Of a stretch of 64,000 nucleotides of DNA, positions 28,019 to 41,600 are shown in pieces. This DNA comes from Saururus chinensis (Eukaryota; Streptophyta; Magnoliopsida; Piperales; Saururaceae): the NCBI GenBank assembly GCA_035235625.1, contig CP141142.1, positions 11,252,995 to 11,316,994 on the forward strand, given 5' to 3'. The first letter of the stretch is position 1; every line of letters starts with the position of its first letter. Below the pieces are notes generated by a model. The model was not told the origin of the DNA. It did no database searches and worked only from the letters and a program-made list of their open reading frames with translations. The translations under genes were made by a program, and so were the position numbers.

Positions 28019-31000
28019 TTACCGGTCAGCCAAACCGTTATGGACACCAGTCGACAAAGAGAACTGCTTGACGTACTCCTCAACTTCATGACAAAGCTTT
28101 GCAATCTCGGATTGGATAGAAGCGCTCGCCTGAATTGTGGCCAAAAAGTCCTTCAATTTTGTACCTAATCGATAAAAGATCAAGACAAAGGCACTTGCAG
28201 TCAGCTTTGTCAGCAAGTATTTGTGCGCATGAAAAACAATGGTATAAACCCAAAAAGACATCAGTGAATAATGAACAAAATTGTACCTGTGGTTGCTGCT
28301 TTGATATTCAAGGCTAGCTTCACAGCAGAATCAAAATAGTCAGCCACTTTGGCAAAATCGTCCTCCATAAAACCACGAGATGTGAGGGCAGGGGTGCCTG
28401 ATAGACATTGTGAACATATTCAGCCAATCAAACTAATAAAAAAACGGAAATATAAGGGATACAAATAATCCATACCCATCTGGATGCCACCAGGGATCAT
28501 GGCAGAGACATCACCAGGAACAGTCTTTTTGTCAGCAGCTATATGAACCATTTCCAAAACCTTCTCAACCCTTGATCCATCAATCCCCTGAATAACAAAG
28601 TCATTATCCATTCCTTCAGCATGACACAAAAGAAATTCTGATCACAGTATCATAAAATCGAAAAGCTCAGTACTAGTATACCTTATTTTTCAGATTTACC
28701 AACACTAGATGGTTTTCTGTTCCACCAGAGACAAGATCATAGCCTTTCTCCATCAAGCACTGCAAATTTGGAGTACCCCAGCAGTTAATAATAAGGACTA
28801 CGCAGAAGACCAAGCAGCAAAAGGAAAATAAACAATAACAACAGTAGAATAGATATGTTCCAGGCATGCTTGTTGATCGTGACTAACAAAGCTAACAAAG
28901 AAAAATAAATAGAGTTTACCACCTGTGCAAATTTGGCACAGTTATTGAGAACTTGTTCTTGGTATGCTTTGTACTCTGGAGTAGTGGCCTGTGGTTGTGA
29001 AAGCAAGGAAATACAATGGCGCAAGTGAATAAAGGAAAAGAATATATAGCATTTTCTTACTCTAGGCAAAATATTGTTAAATGGAAAAGAGTTAATCAAG
29101 TAAGCAACGTAAAATTGTTTCTAATTTAATTAAGGAAAAATGTCTAGTTTATATTCCATGGTCATCAAAATAACCCATTTTCAAAATGTTTAAAACTTGC
29201 TTCCAGATAAGAACTCAATTACAACTTACATTCAAATAAAAAAAAATTGATGATAACAGTAGCCATTTTCTTTTTCAACTAACAATTAATAAATAAGGTA
29301 GTCATAAGGTAGGAACATTTTCCTTTTTTTCCTGACTAAGACAGTCAGAAAGAAGGCAAAAACAATTGAAGAGATATCTAATATATAAGCAAGTATATAA
29401 CATGCACAAGTTTGCCTTATGTGACTGTTAAAAATGTCCTGAGGTCATTCATACCTGTTTAAGTGCTATTGCTAGACCGCTAATTGTATGATTGTGAGGG
29501 CCTCCCTGCAGCCCAGGAAAGACAGCCTGATTGATTTTATCTTCATAGTCATACATGACCTTTGAAAAGAAAAATAAACTTACATATTAATCCTGAAATT
29601 CAGAGCTAGAATCCCAATTAAATACAAGTTTTCAACTAAAAAAGGTCAGAGTATTCGCTGGGCAACTGATTTTGTCTTTTCCAATTATACCCATATTGAG
29701 TCTGTCCACATGGGCATTGTCCAATCACAGAAATATACCCTTAAACAATCAGTAAAAAAAAGCATTTAAAATACGTTGATCATATCCTTGGAATACCTCT
29801 TGACCTTGTTTATTAACTTCTTTCAATCCCTTCCTGAAGAAGATCATGGCACCACATGGTCTACTGAGTGATTTGTGGGTAGTGGTGGTTACAACATCAG
29901 CATACTCAAAGGGAGATGGGATAAGACCAGTAGCAACAAGCCCACTAATGTGGGCCATATCTGTCAACATGACAGCTTTCTGCTTGTCACAAACCTGCAA
30001 TTTTCAAACAAAGTTGTAATTATTTTTGCTTGTGACCATCCTAACATTATGTATAAAAAAAGTTAGCCATTCATGTTCAAGGCTAGTTTCTAAGCTGTCA
30101 AGACTCAAGAGTAGGGCTTTCATGACAACGTTTACCTTGCGAATCCGAGCATAGTCATACAAGCGTGCATAAGCACTTGCACCAGCAACAATTAGTTTGG
30201 GGCGGAACAGAGCAGCACTTTTCTCCAACTGTAATTGAAATTTCATACACATTGTAAAGTTCTTCATGTAGGCCAACTTTTAACTTTAAAATGATGAGAA
30301 ATGTCACCTGGTCATAGTCAATATAACCTGTATTTTCATTCAACCTGCATGGCATTGTCTCAAAGAATATGGACGCCGCAGATATCTTCTTTGTATCAGT
30401 CTACATTAAAAAAATAATTCTTACAATCAGGATATACCATAAAAACATAAAGTGAAAATGAATAGAAAATCAAAACTTTAATACTCATGAAAGAGTATCT
30501 AGATAAAGATAAAAGGTTTCTCTTTTCCACGAAAATCGTGCAATATTACTAACTACTATTTTCGTGTAAAGCGTCAGGTCATAATGTAATGATATGACAA
30601 TGCATGTCTTACAACCCATGACAATTGTAGATGTAACAAAGGAACTTAGAGCCTCTAACGAACAACAAAAGTAACAAAATGATACTTCTTAGAAAGAAAG
30701 AAAAAAACATTTAAATGAGAATACAAAATAAAATAACCACAAGTACAAGTTTACTAGCTTACTACGCCAAGGAAATACAAGAAACGTAACAAATAACATA
30801 TGCCAAAAATACAATTTAATAAAATCTAGAGGCACCTGATACCCATGAGAAAGATGGCCCCCATGAGGAAGATCAAGGGCCATGATTCTTTCATGCGGTT
30901 TAAGAAGAGCAGTATAAACTTGAAAATTAGCAGGCGAACCTGTCAGGGATTGCACATTGGCTGCAAAAAAACAAAAACATAAGAGCCAACATGGGAGAAG

Positions 31001-32901
31001 TAAGTATAAAACAGCATAATATTTAGCAATTGTATGAAGATAGTGGTACTAGTAAACAAAATTTCAACACCATGTCTGTCTTCAGCAAGGTGCAAACACA
31101 ACATACAAACAGATACGATAACAAAATTCCTAATTCATCAAAAGAGTTTAATAGTAATAGCTCGAACAAGTGGGATAAAAAGATTGGCCTAAACACCTTA
31201 AGATCAATTAACTCAACTCAAGGTGGTTAGGAACTATAACTGGCAGAAAGATTCACGTCCGAGGTACTAAACTATGAAACAATTTATGCAGAGTATTGAG
31301 TCCAGTTGAAAATGGGGCCCCATATGTATGGTTCAATGTCATCATTATGCAGTATCAAGTAACATTGATAAAGAGTATCTATCCTTTAGTATATAGCTTA
31401 ATGCAGAGGACACTTATTGGATTTTGTCGCATTCCAAAGATAATGGAAAATTATGCAACAGGTAAAATCCAAGAGAAATGAAAGAAAATGTAGTTAGCCA
31501 TGATAATACCTCCCCATTTCTTGGGATCCAAGCCAAATGCTTCTAAAGCACGCTTCTGGCACAATGATTCTGCCATGTCAATATATCTGGATGATACATA
31601 GCTCATGTTAATTTCGGCATTAAGCCAATCAAATGATGTATGAAATATTAAAACAGAAGAAGCATATCCATACGCACTCATTTCCCCCATAATATCTTGC
31701 CCCAGGGTACCCTTCGCTGTATTTGTTGGTCATGACTGATCCAACAGCTTGCATTACTGAGACTGAAGTGAAATTCTCTGAAGGGATGAGTTCGAGTCCC
31801 TAACATAGAAGAAATATGAATCCATAAGCTGGAGCTCAAAGTAGCTCAATGCAAGAGACCCAGCAACATGAAATTCAAGTTAATGAATTAACTCGAAAAT
31901 TCACAACATATATAAGGGTCAATCTAAAACATAAGCTACGGATAAGCCATCACGTTTTAGACTAATGTATTCATGAAATCAAATTTAGTGCTGCTTTGTG
32001 CTTCAACCTAACACTTACTAATGATTTTGACAGTAGAGAACAAAATCAAGAAAAATAAATAGGTGAGAAATATCATTAACGTATCCTATAAAATATATCT
32101 AATTTTCAAACAGATACTTAAGATTTACTGGAACTCCCAAAGAATATTCTCATCTATACATCAAAGATATAAGCCGTGAGTACAGCATTTACAATCTTAA
32201 TGTCAAGGTAAGTGTGCCAGGTGAATAACTACCATGTGAGAAGAAAGTATGATCCACAAGGCCAGGAAAATTGGAGGTTGCATACCAATAATAACACAAC
32301 TTAAGTTCAAGAGATCTATATAAATTGAATAAAGGCAAATGCTTCCACAACATAATACAAATGGATTAATACCTTCCATTGCCTCCCTTTTTCAAGTTCA
32401 ATAATTTCGAAAATCTCAGGATCCACCTTCTCAAGCGGAGCATTCAATTGCTCCTTCCACTGAAGCGCCAAAATTCACAGCCTCAATGAAAATGCCATTA
32501 GTGAGTGTGATTCATTATATCAACTATATGGATCGGAAAATCGTGACATGGGCATCAAAGTACATTATAGGCAGTAAAAACAGATCCAAATCATAAAAGA
32601 TCAAAATTCTTTATCGAAGTGGCTGAAACGGAAGGGAGACAGAGGCCGCCATTACCGAAGCGCGGGACTTCTCCTTGTGGTAGGAAACACCTGCCTTAGG
32701 AAGAGACGACTGCCAATAAAGAACAGACGCATAAAGAAGCATCAGATTCTGAGGAAAGGAATCTGTATTTGAGGAAGTTCAAAAAAAACACAGAGAGAGA
32801 AAGGCCACCACGATCGTGGAGCAGCAGAGGGGACGGACGGGAAGTTTGAGCGCGGCGGAGGGGTAGGCGGAGAGCCGTCGGAGCGCCATGGACATCGCCA
32901 T
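28019..32901 (-). CDS. SHMT: mitochondrial serine hydroxymethyltransferase, copy 1 (intact frame, altered active site)
   Basis: Fifteen exons (minus strand, first to last): 32812-32901, 32656-32709, 32373-32459, 31678-31799, 31510-31586, 30836-30960, 30308-30400, 30136-30228, 29797-29994, 29455-29559, 28923-28988, 28682-28759, 28476-28587, 28287-28397, 28019-28164. All introns are GT-AG and the frame gives about 518 residues without a stop. The enzyme family interconverts serine and glycine with tetrahydrofolate, in leaf mitochondria as part of photorespiration. The N-terminus [20 protein letters not shown] looks like a mitochondrial presequence. The PLP lysine motif TTTTHK is kept, but the following RGPRG has become SRPCG. 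The GGIRMG arginine, which in E. coli SHMT (Arg363) binds the substrate carboxylate, is Gln. The last 14 residues are replaced by an unrelated 13-residue tail. It is probably inactive, unless it has a new role. Confidence 0.75.
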
Positions 32902-32986
32902 TGTCACCTCCTCTGCCTTCCCCTTTCTCCCCGCGTGTGTCGCTACTCGGGGTCGGGGTGGGAGGCGGGAGAGTGACTCAGAAAAT
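32902..32986 (-). promoter_or_regulatory. truncated 5' flank of SHMT copy 1
   Basis: Only about 85 bp upstream of the ATG match the corresponding region of copy 2 (ACACGCGGGGAGAAAGGGG and GAGGAGGTGACAATGG). Beyond that, the copia-type LTR begins. Any original promoter farther upstream is therefore displaced by the retroelement. Confidence 0.55.
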
Positions 32987-33979
32987 TGTACTCAACGCCT
33001 ATGAAAAGCATACACATGGAGTAATATGTAGCACATACTAAAAATAACCTTATGGACTCCGTTGGGTATTAGCATTTATAAGTAATGGACATGTGCAATA
33101 ATGTAGAATGGCTGGCCGGCGGAAGTCTGGCGGTCGGGAGCCGGTGGGGTGGCGTATCAATTAAAAATTAAGTCATTAAACACAATCTACATTCTACACT
33201 AACAAGCATAGATATGTGCATATATGAGCAATAATTAATTAACCAAAGAGCATACATGAGATCAAAATGAAATTTAGGAGCAAACCCCTTTGCACGCCCT
33301 TGATTCAATCAACTCACCCTCCAAAAGTACAAGAAAAACAAGTAGAGATAGAGGTTACCTTATGTATGTGTTAATCCCTCAACCGCCTTACTCTTGGAAA
33401 CAAAATTCAGCAAAGATGGCATCCCAAAGTCCCCTTTTCAAGCTCCAACCAGCAAGGATTTCTCACCAAAACCCTAAAAGGAGGCCAAACCAAACAAGGG
33501 AGAGGGGGCGGATTGGGAGAAGGGAGAGGAGAGGGGGGCGGACTGATTAGGGCGCTCCTCTCCCTCTTTTATCCCTTAAATACCCCTCCTCTAATTAAGT
33601 TGGGCTTATGAACGGGCTTTTCTATATTGGGTTTTCCCTACTGAATTTTTAGGCTTAAATTAAGAGGGTCATATACAACGGGATCGGGCTTTGTCTCTCA
33701 GAGCCCGCGGAGGCTTGAACTGCACACGGCTAAGCCCGCAATAGGGTCGACCCCTCGCTAACCACAGCTCTCACCATCGACACATAATTCACATCCTAGT
33801 CACATGTCTAGTGTGTGTGTGTGACATAGGTGGGTCCTAATTAAATTAGTGTCATGATAGCTCATGTGGGGTCGGAGTGACTGCCCCCACCATCCCTGGA
33901 CCCCGTAGCCTGTACTGGTTCACCCGGACCGTAATAACATTGGACCAAAATAGGCCCGAGCCCATACCCTGGTCCAACA
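32987..33979 (-). mobile_element. Ty1/copia 3' LTR, facing SHMT copy 1
   Basis: Read on the minus strand, a purine tract (CATAGTGGGGGA, 33980-33991) is followed by TGTTGGACCAGGG, the LTR start at 33979. The other end, ...GAGTACA, is placed at 32987. A TATA-like block (TATTTAAGGGATAAAAGAGG) lies near 33570-33590 on the same strand. The internal region to its right ends with copia-type RNase H sequence, so this is the 3' LTR. The length, about 1.0 kb, rests on the TG...CA rule because no target duplication was identified. It is part of a broken, old element. Confidence 0.6.
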
Positions 33980-36333
33980 TCCCCCACTATGGGTGAAGGG
34001 CTCATATGGTCCAACAGTGACTTGCGCTAGTCCTGTCAAAGACCAATCCTATGAGCGTACTTAGAAAATAGATCTGTCGTCAAGGCCTTAGTGAACGGAT
34101 TTGCCAACATCTCAGTAGTAGGAATATAACTCATACTTTTCCCCTCTATAGCATGTCGAAGATATAATAGTAATGCACCTCAATGTGCTTACCTCTAACA
34201 CTGATTTTCCCATTCTTAAGTGTTGACAATGTTGCCAGATTATCACAATAAATCTGGACAGGAGCATCAATCCAATTTTCTAGCCTCAATCTTACTAAAA
34301 ACTCCTTTATCCATACTACACGCATAAAACTCAACTTCCATCATAGACATAGAATCACTCTTTTGTTTCTTGCTTTCCCACGATATATCCCCGCCTCCAA
34401 ACATGAAGACAAATTCAACAGTGAATTTCCTGTCATCTAGATTCCCCACATAGTCTGAATCACTATATCCAGCCAATGACAGACTTTTCGCCTAATAAGT
34501 GAGTTTTAAACTCTTAGACCCTAAAAGACACCGAAATACCCTCTTCACTGTTTGCCAGTGTTGAAGTCCAGGGTTTGTTTAGTAACGACTCAAAAGTTTA
34601 CCACAAAACTCAAATCAAGCCTCGTACTAGTCATGATATACATCAAGCTGCCAATAGCCTGTGCATATGACACTAACTATATCTAGAGTCTGTCTTCCTC
34701 AGTCCGAGGAGCCATACTATTAGACAACATCATACCATTATAAATAGGGGACTCAATGGTTTTCCAACCAATGACATTGAAGCGTTTGAGAACGCTCTCT
34801 ATGTATGACTCTTGATATAATTAAGCTTTCTAGTCTTTATATCTCTGTAAATTTTTATTCCAAAGATGTAGAATGCCTCACCCATGTCTTTTATCTCAAA
34901 TTGGGTTTTAAGTCATTCCTTCAAACTGACTATCATACTTAAGTAATTCTCCATCAAGAGTATGTCGTCTACATACAATGACAATATTATATACCTAGCC
35001 CCATCCCGGAAGGTATAAACACAATGATCATGTTCGTTCACTATGAACCCATAGTCACTAATCACCTTGTGAAAAGAAAAGTATTATTGCCTTGGAGATT
35101 GTTTTAGGCCATACAATGATTATATTAGCTTGCACACCTTGTGTTCCTCTCCAGGAACTACAAAACCCTCAGGTTGTTCCATGTAAATCTCATACTCTAA
35201 ATCTCCATTTAGGAAAGCAGTCTTTATATCCATCTGGTGCAGCTCTAAATCATAGTAAGCAAAGAGACATCTGATTGAGTCAAATCTTAACAGAGGAGAG
35301 TATGTATCTTTAAAGTCCATCTCATATACCTAGGTGAACGCTTTGGCTACTAATCTCACCTTGTACTTATCTATTGACCCATTTGCCTTAAGCTTCTTTT
35401 TTAATATTCATTTATACCCATTAGGCTTCTGCCCTTCAAGTGGATTAACTATCTCCCAAACCTTGTTCTTAAGGATAGAGTTCATCTCTTCCTTAATAGC
35501 ATTCTGCCATTCTTGAGCATCTGGAAGACTCAAAGCTTGCTCAAGGGTAATCGAGTCATATAGAACGAGTTCATTTAACGTGACATTGTCCTCCCCTAGC
35601 ATTGTGTAGAAGTCTCTTAACTATGTTGAAGGTCTCATTTTCCTCAATGCACTGGGTTCCTGTTTAGTTTGGTTTTGATCTAATCTAATTACTTCCTCAG
35701 GGGAAGTGCTAGGACAAGCCTGTTTTACAACCTCAAACAAATCAACTCTTTTGTTAGGTATTCTAGGGTTTAATTCTTCCTCTAAGAAATAAGCATCTCT
35801 AGACTCAATAACCCCCACTATCTCATCCATGTGGTGAACCACAAATTTATACCCCTTAGAGTTATCACAATAACCAATAAAGTTACACTTATGGTCTTGG
35901 GGTCTAACTTTGACCTATGCTGGTCAGACACCTTTACGTGTTCCCTAGACCCCCACACTCTAAGATGCCCTAAGTTCAGACATCGACCCATCCATAACTC
36001 ATAAGGTGTCTATTAGACTACCTTTTGTGGGTACACGATTAAGGATGTACACGACATTATCTAAAGCCTCACCTCAAAAGTTTGTTCCTAACCCAGAGTG
36101 ATTTAACATGGACCTTACCATGTCCATAAGTGTCTTGTGACATCTTTCTACCACTCCATTTTGTTGTGATGTACGGTAGCGTGTATTGATGAACTATTCC
36201 TTGATCGGTATAGTAATCTTTAAATAGGTCAGAGGTGTACTCGTCACCCCTATCAGTCCTCGGGATTTTTACTTTCCTGCCTAACTCGGTTTCTACCTCA
36301 GCTTGAAATTCCTTGAATTTATCTAAGGCATCA

Positions 36334-36703
36334 TGTTGTGCACGATCACCTAGACTCCCATACTTACTTTATTTCTTTTACTTCTTTGCATTAGAACTAT
36401 TTCCCTTTGTAATAGCATAGTATTTGTTTGTTATTTGATTATGTAAGTCATTACTGGTTCAGTTAATGGCCCTGGACTAGTCTGGCCCACTAACTGACAT
36501 GACTGCCTAGGGAACTGGGATGGCCTGACTGGGGCTTGGCACAACTCCCTAGGGGACTGGTCGTCCCCTATAAGGGGTGACTACTTCTTTGTTTGAGGTT
36601 ATGCAATTAAGATTATTCAGCACTTCTCCCCTTTGTTCCTTGTTTCTCACCTTTCACTATGTGAATCTCCTTGATATCGATTATGCCTATGTCAGGCACA
36701 TCA
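36334..36703 (+). repeat. left LTR of the chromovirus
   Basis: 370 bp, TG...CA ends, preceded by CATCA. It contains a TATAAGGGG promoter-like word near 36570. It pairs with the right LTR at 41946-42317. Confidence 0.9.
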
Positions 36704-37899
36704 TTGGTATCGAAGCTTTTACTATCCCCGGCCATGGCACGAGGCAAGCAAGCTGTCCCGGCCCCTGAGGTTCTTCTGGAGAAGGAGGCTCTCGCCTCAA
36801 CGGAGAGTCTGAAGATTGTGGCCGCGATAGCCAGCAAACCCACTTTGACAGAGATCATGGTGGCACTGAAAACCTTGAGCGTGGGCATGGCCAAGGTGGA
36901 GGAGCTGGGCTTGGCGGTTGCGCAATTGCAGGCTGAGTGCACAGCACCTCTCCTGCCCAGGCCGCAACCTGCTGTCTTAGAGAAGGGAGGTCCATCACAG
37001 CCCCTCAAACCGACCTTCCCTGGCCCTCTAGCACTGGCAGACATCGACATGAGAGTCCCTCAAGGCCCTGTGCGCTTTGGCATAGCCGACCAAGTCATGG
37101 ATGGGAGGCGCCAAGCCTGGGATATGTGAGGCACGCCAGGTGTTCGGGAAAATGCCCCAGTGATGCTGCCCCCTAGAAACTTGTTTCCAGAGATGGAGGA
37201 CGACTAGGAGGAATACCCGGGGCCCCACGGTGGACCACGAGGAGGGGCTAAACCTCGCTTGGCCTGCCTCTAGTTTCCACGTTACAATGGGGATGATGAC
37301 CCAGTGGAATGGTTGTACAAGGCAGAGAAGTTTTTCACCTACCAGGGAACACATTTTGAGGTTGAACGTATGCGCATTGCAGCCTTTCACTTAGACGAAG
37401 ATGCTTCCGTATGGTTCCAGAGCTTCGAGAAGGAGGTGCACTACCCCACTTGGGCCGCCTTCTCTAACAAGCTATGCATCTAGTTTGGTCCGAACAAGTT
37501 TCAGGCCTTCAACGAAATGCTTTCATCACTGCGCCAAACCACCACTATCAGGGCCTGTAATACGGAATTTATGAAGGTGGCCAACCGCCTTCCTGACTGG
37601 CCGGTGGCTGCCTTGGTGGGCACGTTCAAGTGAGGGCTCAAACCAGAGATTTCTGAGGAGATGCAACACTTTCCCTACACCAGCATGAGGGACGTAGTGT
37701 TCCATGCTCGCATAGAGGAGGAGAAGCTGGCTAGGCAGCGCAGAGGGAGGCTGCTTGGGCCCTTGCCTCGGCCTGCCCTCAGCGCCAACCCCTTGTCTAC
37801 CCTTACCAGCAACCTGGTAGCAGGCTACTTTGGCCAGCAGCCCACCCAAGTAGGCCAGGTTGTTCGTTGCCTCACCCCAATTGTTAGCCCCTTAACTTG

Positions 37900-38690
37900 A
37901 CGGATGCTGAAAGGGGGCGGCTACTCCCTTACTTGGCAATGGACAACCAAGTTTGCTAGGCGACGGATAGCCTATGCATCCCCTTGGGCATGGACGGATG
38001 TTGGGACAACGCGGGAGATGTTCAGCTGAGCAGGCTGAGTAGGAGTCCTTGCATGGGTGGGTTCTTTCAACGAAGTTGGGCGCTACTTGGACTTAGGGGA
38101 GGACTCCTAAGGCAGATGGGATTCACCTATGTTGGTTCACTGCACTCCTAGCTTGAGTAGGAGTCCGGGCAGCAGGTTCCTAGGACGGATAGGACTCACA
38201 CAGGCAGGCTGGTCACACTCCTAGGGCGAATGGGAGTCGGAGTGGCTGGTTTCCTTGGATGGGCTGACTCTTGGAGGCAGCATGACAATGAACTTCTAGA
38301 GGAGGACAAACTCTTGCAGGTTTCCTAATCTATGCTAGGGGTAGAATGCATATGGGCTAAGAGTTGGTAAGGGTGAAGACTCTTGTATTGGGTGGGTTTT
38401 GTACTTCTAGTGGCACTAGAACGACCAGCTTTAGGCTGAGTCTTTATAAGGGGGAGAGCAAGGCAGCCATGGCTGATGGGTGATTGATTTTTCCTACACA
38501 GTGAACTAGGAAGTTGAGAGGAGAGCTCTCAGCCTGGTGGATCAGCCCTTGCCCTCTCCCTACCTTATATTTCAGTGAACAAAAATATAGCTTGGGCGGA
38601 GACCCTTGCACCAAGTCGGATTGTGTTGCTGTTTTGCTTGTGTTTCCCTTGCGCATACAAGTGGGAAGGTAAGAGAGTGGATGTTGGTTG
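37900..38690. other. extra non-coding block inside the chromovirus between gag and protease
   Basis: Related elements pass directly from gag to the zinc knuckle and protease. Here about 0.7-0.8 kb separates them. The block has many imperfect copies of words such as TAGGAGTCC, GGCAGGCTG and GGATGGGCTG, so it looks repetitive, and it codes for nothing recognisable. It could be an insertion or an expanded spacer; no target duplication was found. Confidence 0.4.
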
Positions 38691-41600
38691 CGCGACATAG
38701 CCAGGCCATCACGAGTGTGGATGCTAGGCAAAGTTTCGCGCCCGTGACATTGGCCCAAATGGAGGAATGCCGTGCTAAGGGGCTCTGTTTTTGCTGCAAC
38801 GAGAAGTTCGTTCCGGGGCACCATTTTACTGTCAAGGGCCACCTTATCGTGGAGGAGATTGATGATGATGGAGAGGGGGCCGATGGCCCTGATTAGTTTG
38901 TCGTTGAGGACATGCTACCTGAGATTTCTGTCTATGCCTTCTCGGGGGCGTTCACTCCACACATGATGCGAGTTCAGGGCTACCTCAACCGGCAACAAGT
39001 GGCTATTCTAATTGACAGCGGGTCTACCCATAATTTCATTAACGACAAGGTAGCCCATCGGCTGGGCTGTTTTGTCTCCAATTCGAAGTCATTTGATGTG
39101 CTGATTGGTGATGGAAAGTACCTCAGGAGCTTCAGGATGTGTGCTCAGGTTGTGCTCTATGTCCAAGGCCACACATTCATCACCGACCTCTTCTTGCTGC
39201 CTATGAAGGGGGTAGATGTGGTGTTAGGAGTGCAATGGCTTTAGGAGTTCAGGGATGTGGTCTGGAACTTCTGAGACATGGTGATGGACTTTGAGCTTTA
39301 GGGGCAGCGGGTTCGGATTGAAGGCTCCAGGTCGGGCACTCTCCTCTGCGCCCAGTCTTCGAGTTCTTTTTTCTGGTTCTCCCCCCAAGGGCTCCTCTTG
39401 CAGCAACAAGCCACCGTCGAGGTGACTCAGGATGAGATGCCCCCATCGTAGGCAGCACATCAGGACTTGTTCGCTGAGCCACAGGATCTCCCTCCCATCC
39501 GGCCTCACGACCACCAGATCCCCATCATCCCTAGCACAGCCCCGGCCAATGTTAGCCCTTACCGTTACCCACATATACAAAAATCAGAGATCGAGCATCT
39601 TATGGTTGACATGCTCCAGTCCGGGATCATCTGCCCTAGCACAAGTTCTTACTCGTCTCTCTGCTAGTTCAGAAGAAGGACGGTACGTGGAGGTTCTGTG
39701 TCGACTACCGCGCCCTGAATGCAATCACTGTCAAAGACAAATATCCCATACCGGTGATTGAGGAGTTGTTGGATGAGTTGACTGGTGCCACGGTCTTCAG
39801 TAAACTTGACCTTCATTCGGGTTACCATCAGATTCGGGTGTAGCCAGCCAATGTGCACAAGACCACCTTCCAGACTCATGATGACCATTTTGAGTTCCTC
39901 ATCATACCGTTTGGGCTGACCAATGGCCCCTCCACCTTCCAGTGCCTCATGAACGATCTCTTCAAGCCGTTCCTCTGCCGTTATATCTTGGTTTTCTTTG
40001 ATGACATCCTGGTGTACAGCAATTCATGGGTGGAGCACTTGTCGCATCTTAGGTCAGTCTTCTCTATTTTGCAAGATAATTCCTTATTCCCTAAGCGTTC
40101 GATGTGCTCCTTTGGCAGCCCGCAGGTTGATTACTTGGGCCATATTATTTCGCAGAACGGCGTCGCCACAGACCCAGCAAAGGTGGATGCCATGCTGTCT
40201 TGGCTGCCACCCACGTGTGTTCGGGCACTCCGGGGATTTTTGGGCCTCACTGGTTATTATTGGCAGTTCATCAGTCGTTATGGAGAGCTGGCTCGGCCTC
40301 TTACAGAGCTGCTCAAGAAGGGAGATTTTGCTTGGAACGCGGCTGCCCAAGATGCATTTGAGGGGCTGAAACAGGCTATGGCCACAGCCCCAGTCTTGAT
40401 ATTGCCTAATTTCAGCTGTCCTTTCATGGTGGAGATAGATGCATCCGAGATGGGGCTTGGAGCGGTTCTACTATAGGACGAGTGCCCCATTGCTTATTTC
40501 AGCAAGCCTTTGGCTAGCCATTCTGTGTCCCTGTCCATGTACGAGAAAGAAATGTTGGCCATCGTCCTTGCTGTCGATAAGTGGCGGCCTTACTTACTTG
40601 GCCACCGGCTCCTGATTCGTATAGACCATCAACCCCTGAAGTATTTCTTGGAGCACCGAGTGTCCACACCGTCCTAGCAGCGATGGGTCAGAAAGTTACT
40701 CGACTATGATTATGAGGTCGTGTACAAAAAATGGTCTGAGAACACCGTGGCTGACGCTCTCTCTCGCAGTCCGCATCCTGGCTCTTGCTTGGCTTTCTCC
40801 ACTTTATCTTGCCCATTTATTGATGAGCTGAAGCAAGCTTACCTTGATGATCCTCCAACGCAGGCTGTGATTGCAGCCCTCCAAACCGACCCTGCTGCCT
40901 GGCCCTTCTTTGTGTGGAGGGACGCCCTTCTCTTTTGGAAGAACCGCCTGTGGGTACCCGACATTGCTGATCTTTGCCGCCACATTCTTTCCCACTTCCA
41001 TGACTCTCCCCTGGCTGGTCATGAAGGGGCTTTCCGCACCTATAAGCGGGTCAGCCAAAGCTTCTTATGGTAGGGTATTCACAAGGCTGTCCAAGAGTAT
41101 GTGGCCACTTGTGATATTTGTCAGAGGGCTAAGTCCACCACGACTTCTCCCGCCGGTTTGTTGCAACCCTTGCCTATTCCCGATAAGGTATGGGAGGATA
41201 TTTCGATGGACTTTGGGGAAGCCTTGCCTGTGGTGAAAGGTAAGTCCATGATTATGGTTGTGGTAGATCGGCTGTCCAAGTATGCTCATTTCTGTGCGCT
41301 AGGACATCCCTTCACCGCCAAGATAGTGGCTGAGCTTTATGTTCGGGAGGTGGCGAAACTCCACGGTATGCCTTGCACTATTGTTTTTGATCGTGACCGG
41401 ATATTCATTTCTCAGTTTTGGCAAGAGTTCTTCTGCTTAGAACCGGATTAAGCAAATTTATAATGGCCACCATACCGATCGGGAGTTCGTGGTGGGTGAC
41501 TTGGTTTATGTTTATGTTCTGCCTCAGCGTCAGACATCTTTGTTTCAGCCTGAGCACTCTAAGCTCGCCCCTCGTTTTCATGGTTCTTATGCTATTGAGG

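Noticed and set aside
28673-28867. Open frames at SHMT exons (for example 28673-28867, 29004-29099, 54692-54886) as separate small proteins
   Set aside because: They are exon 12 and other exons read through into introns; splice sites define the true ends.
32560-32800. Possible coding exons in the plus-strand frames near the SHMT starts
   Set aside because: They are antisense to SHMT exon 2 and intron 1 and are explained by the minus-strand gene.
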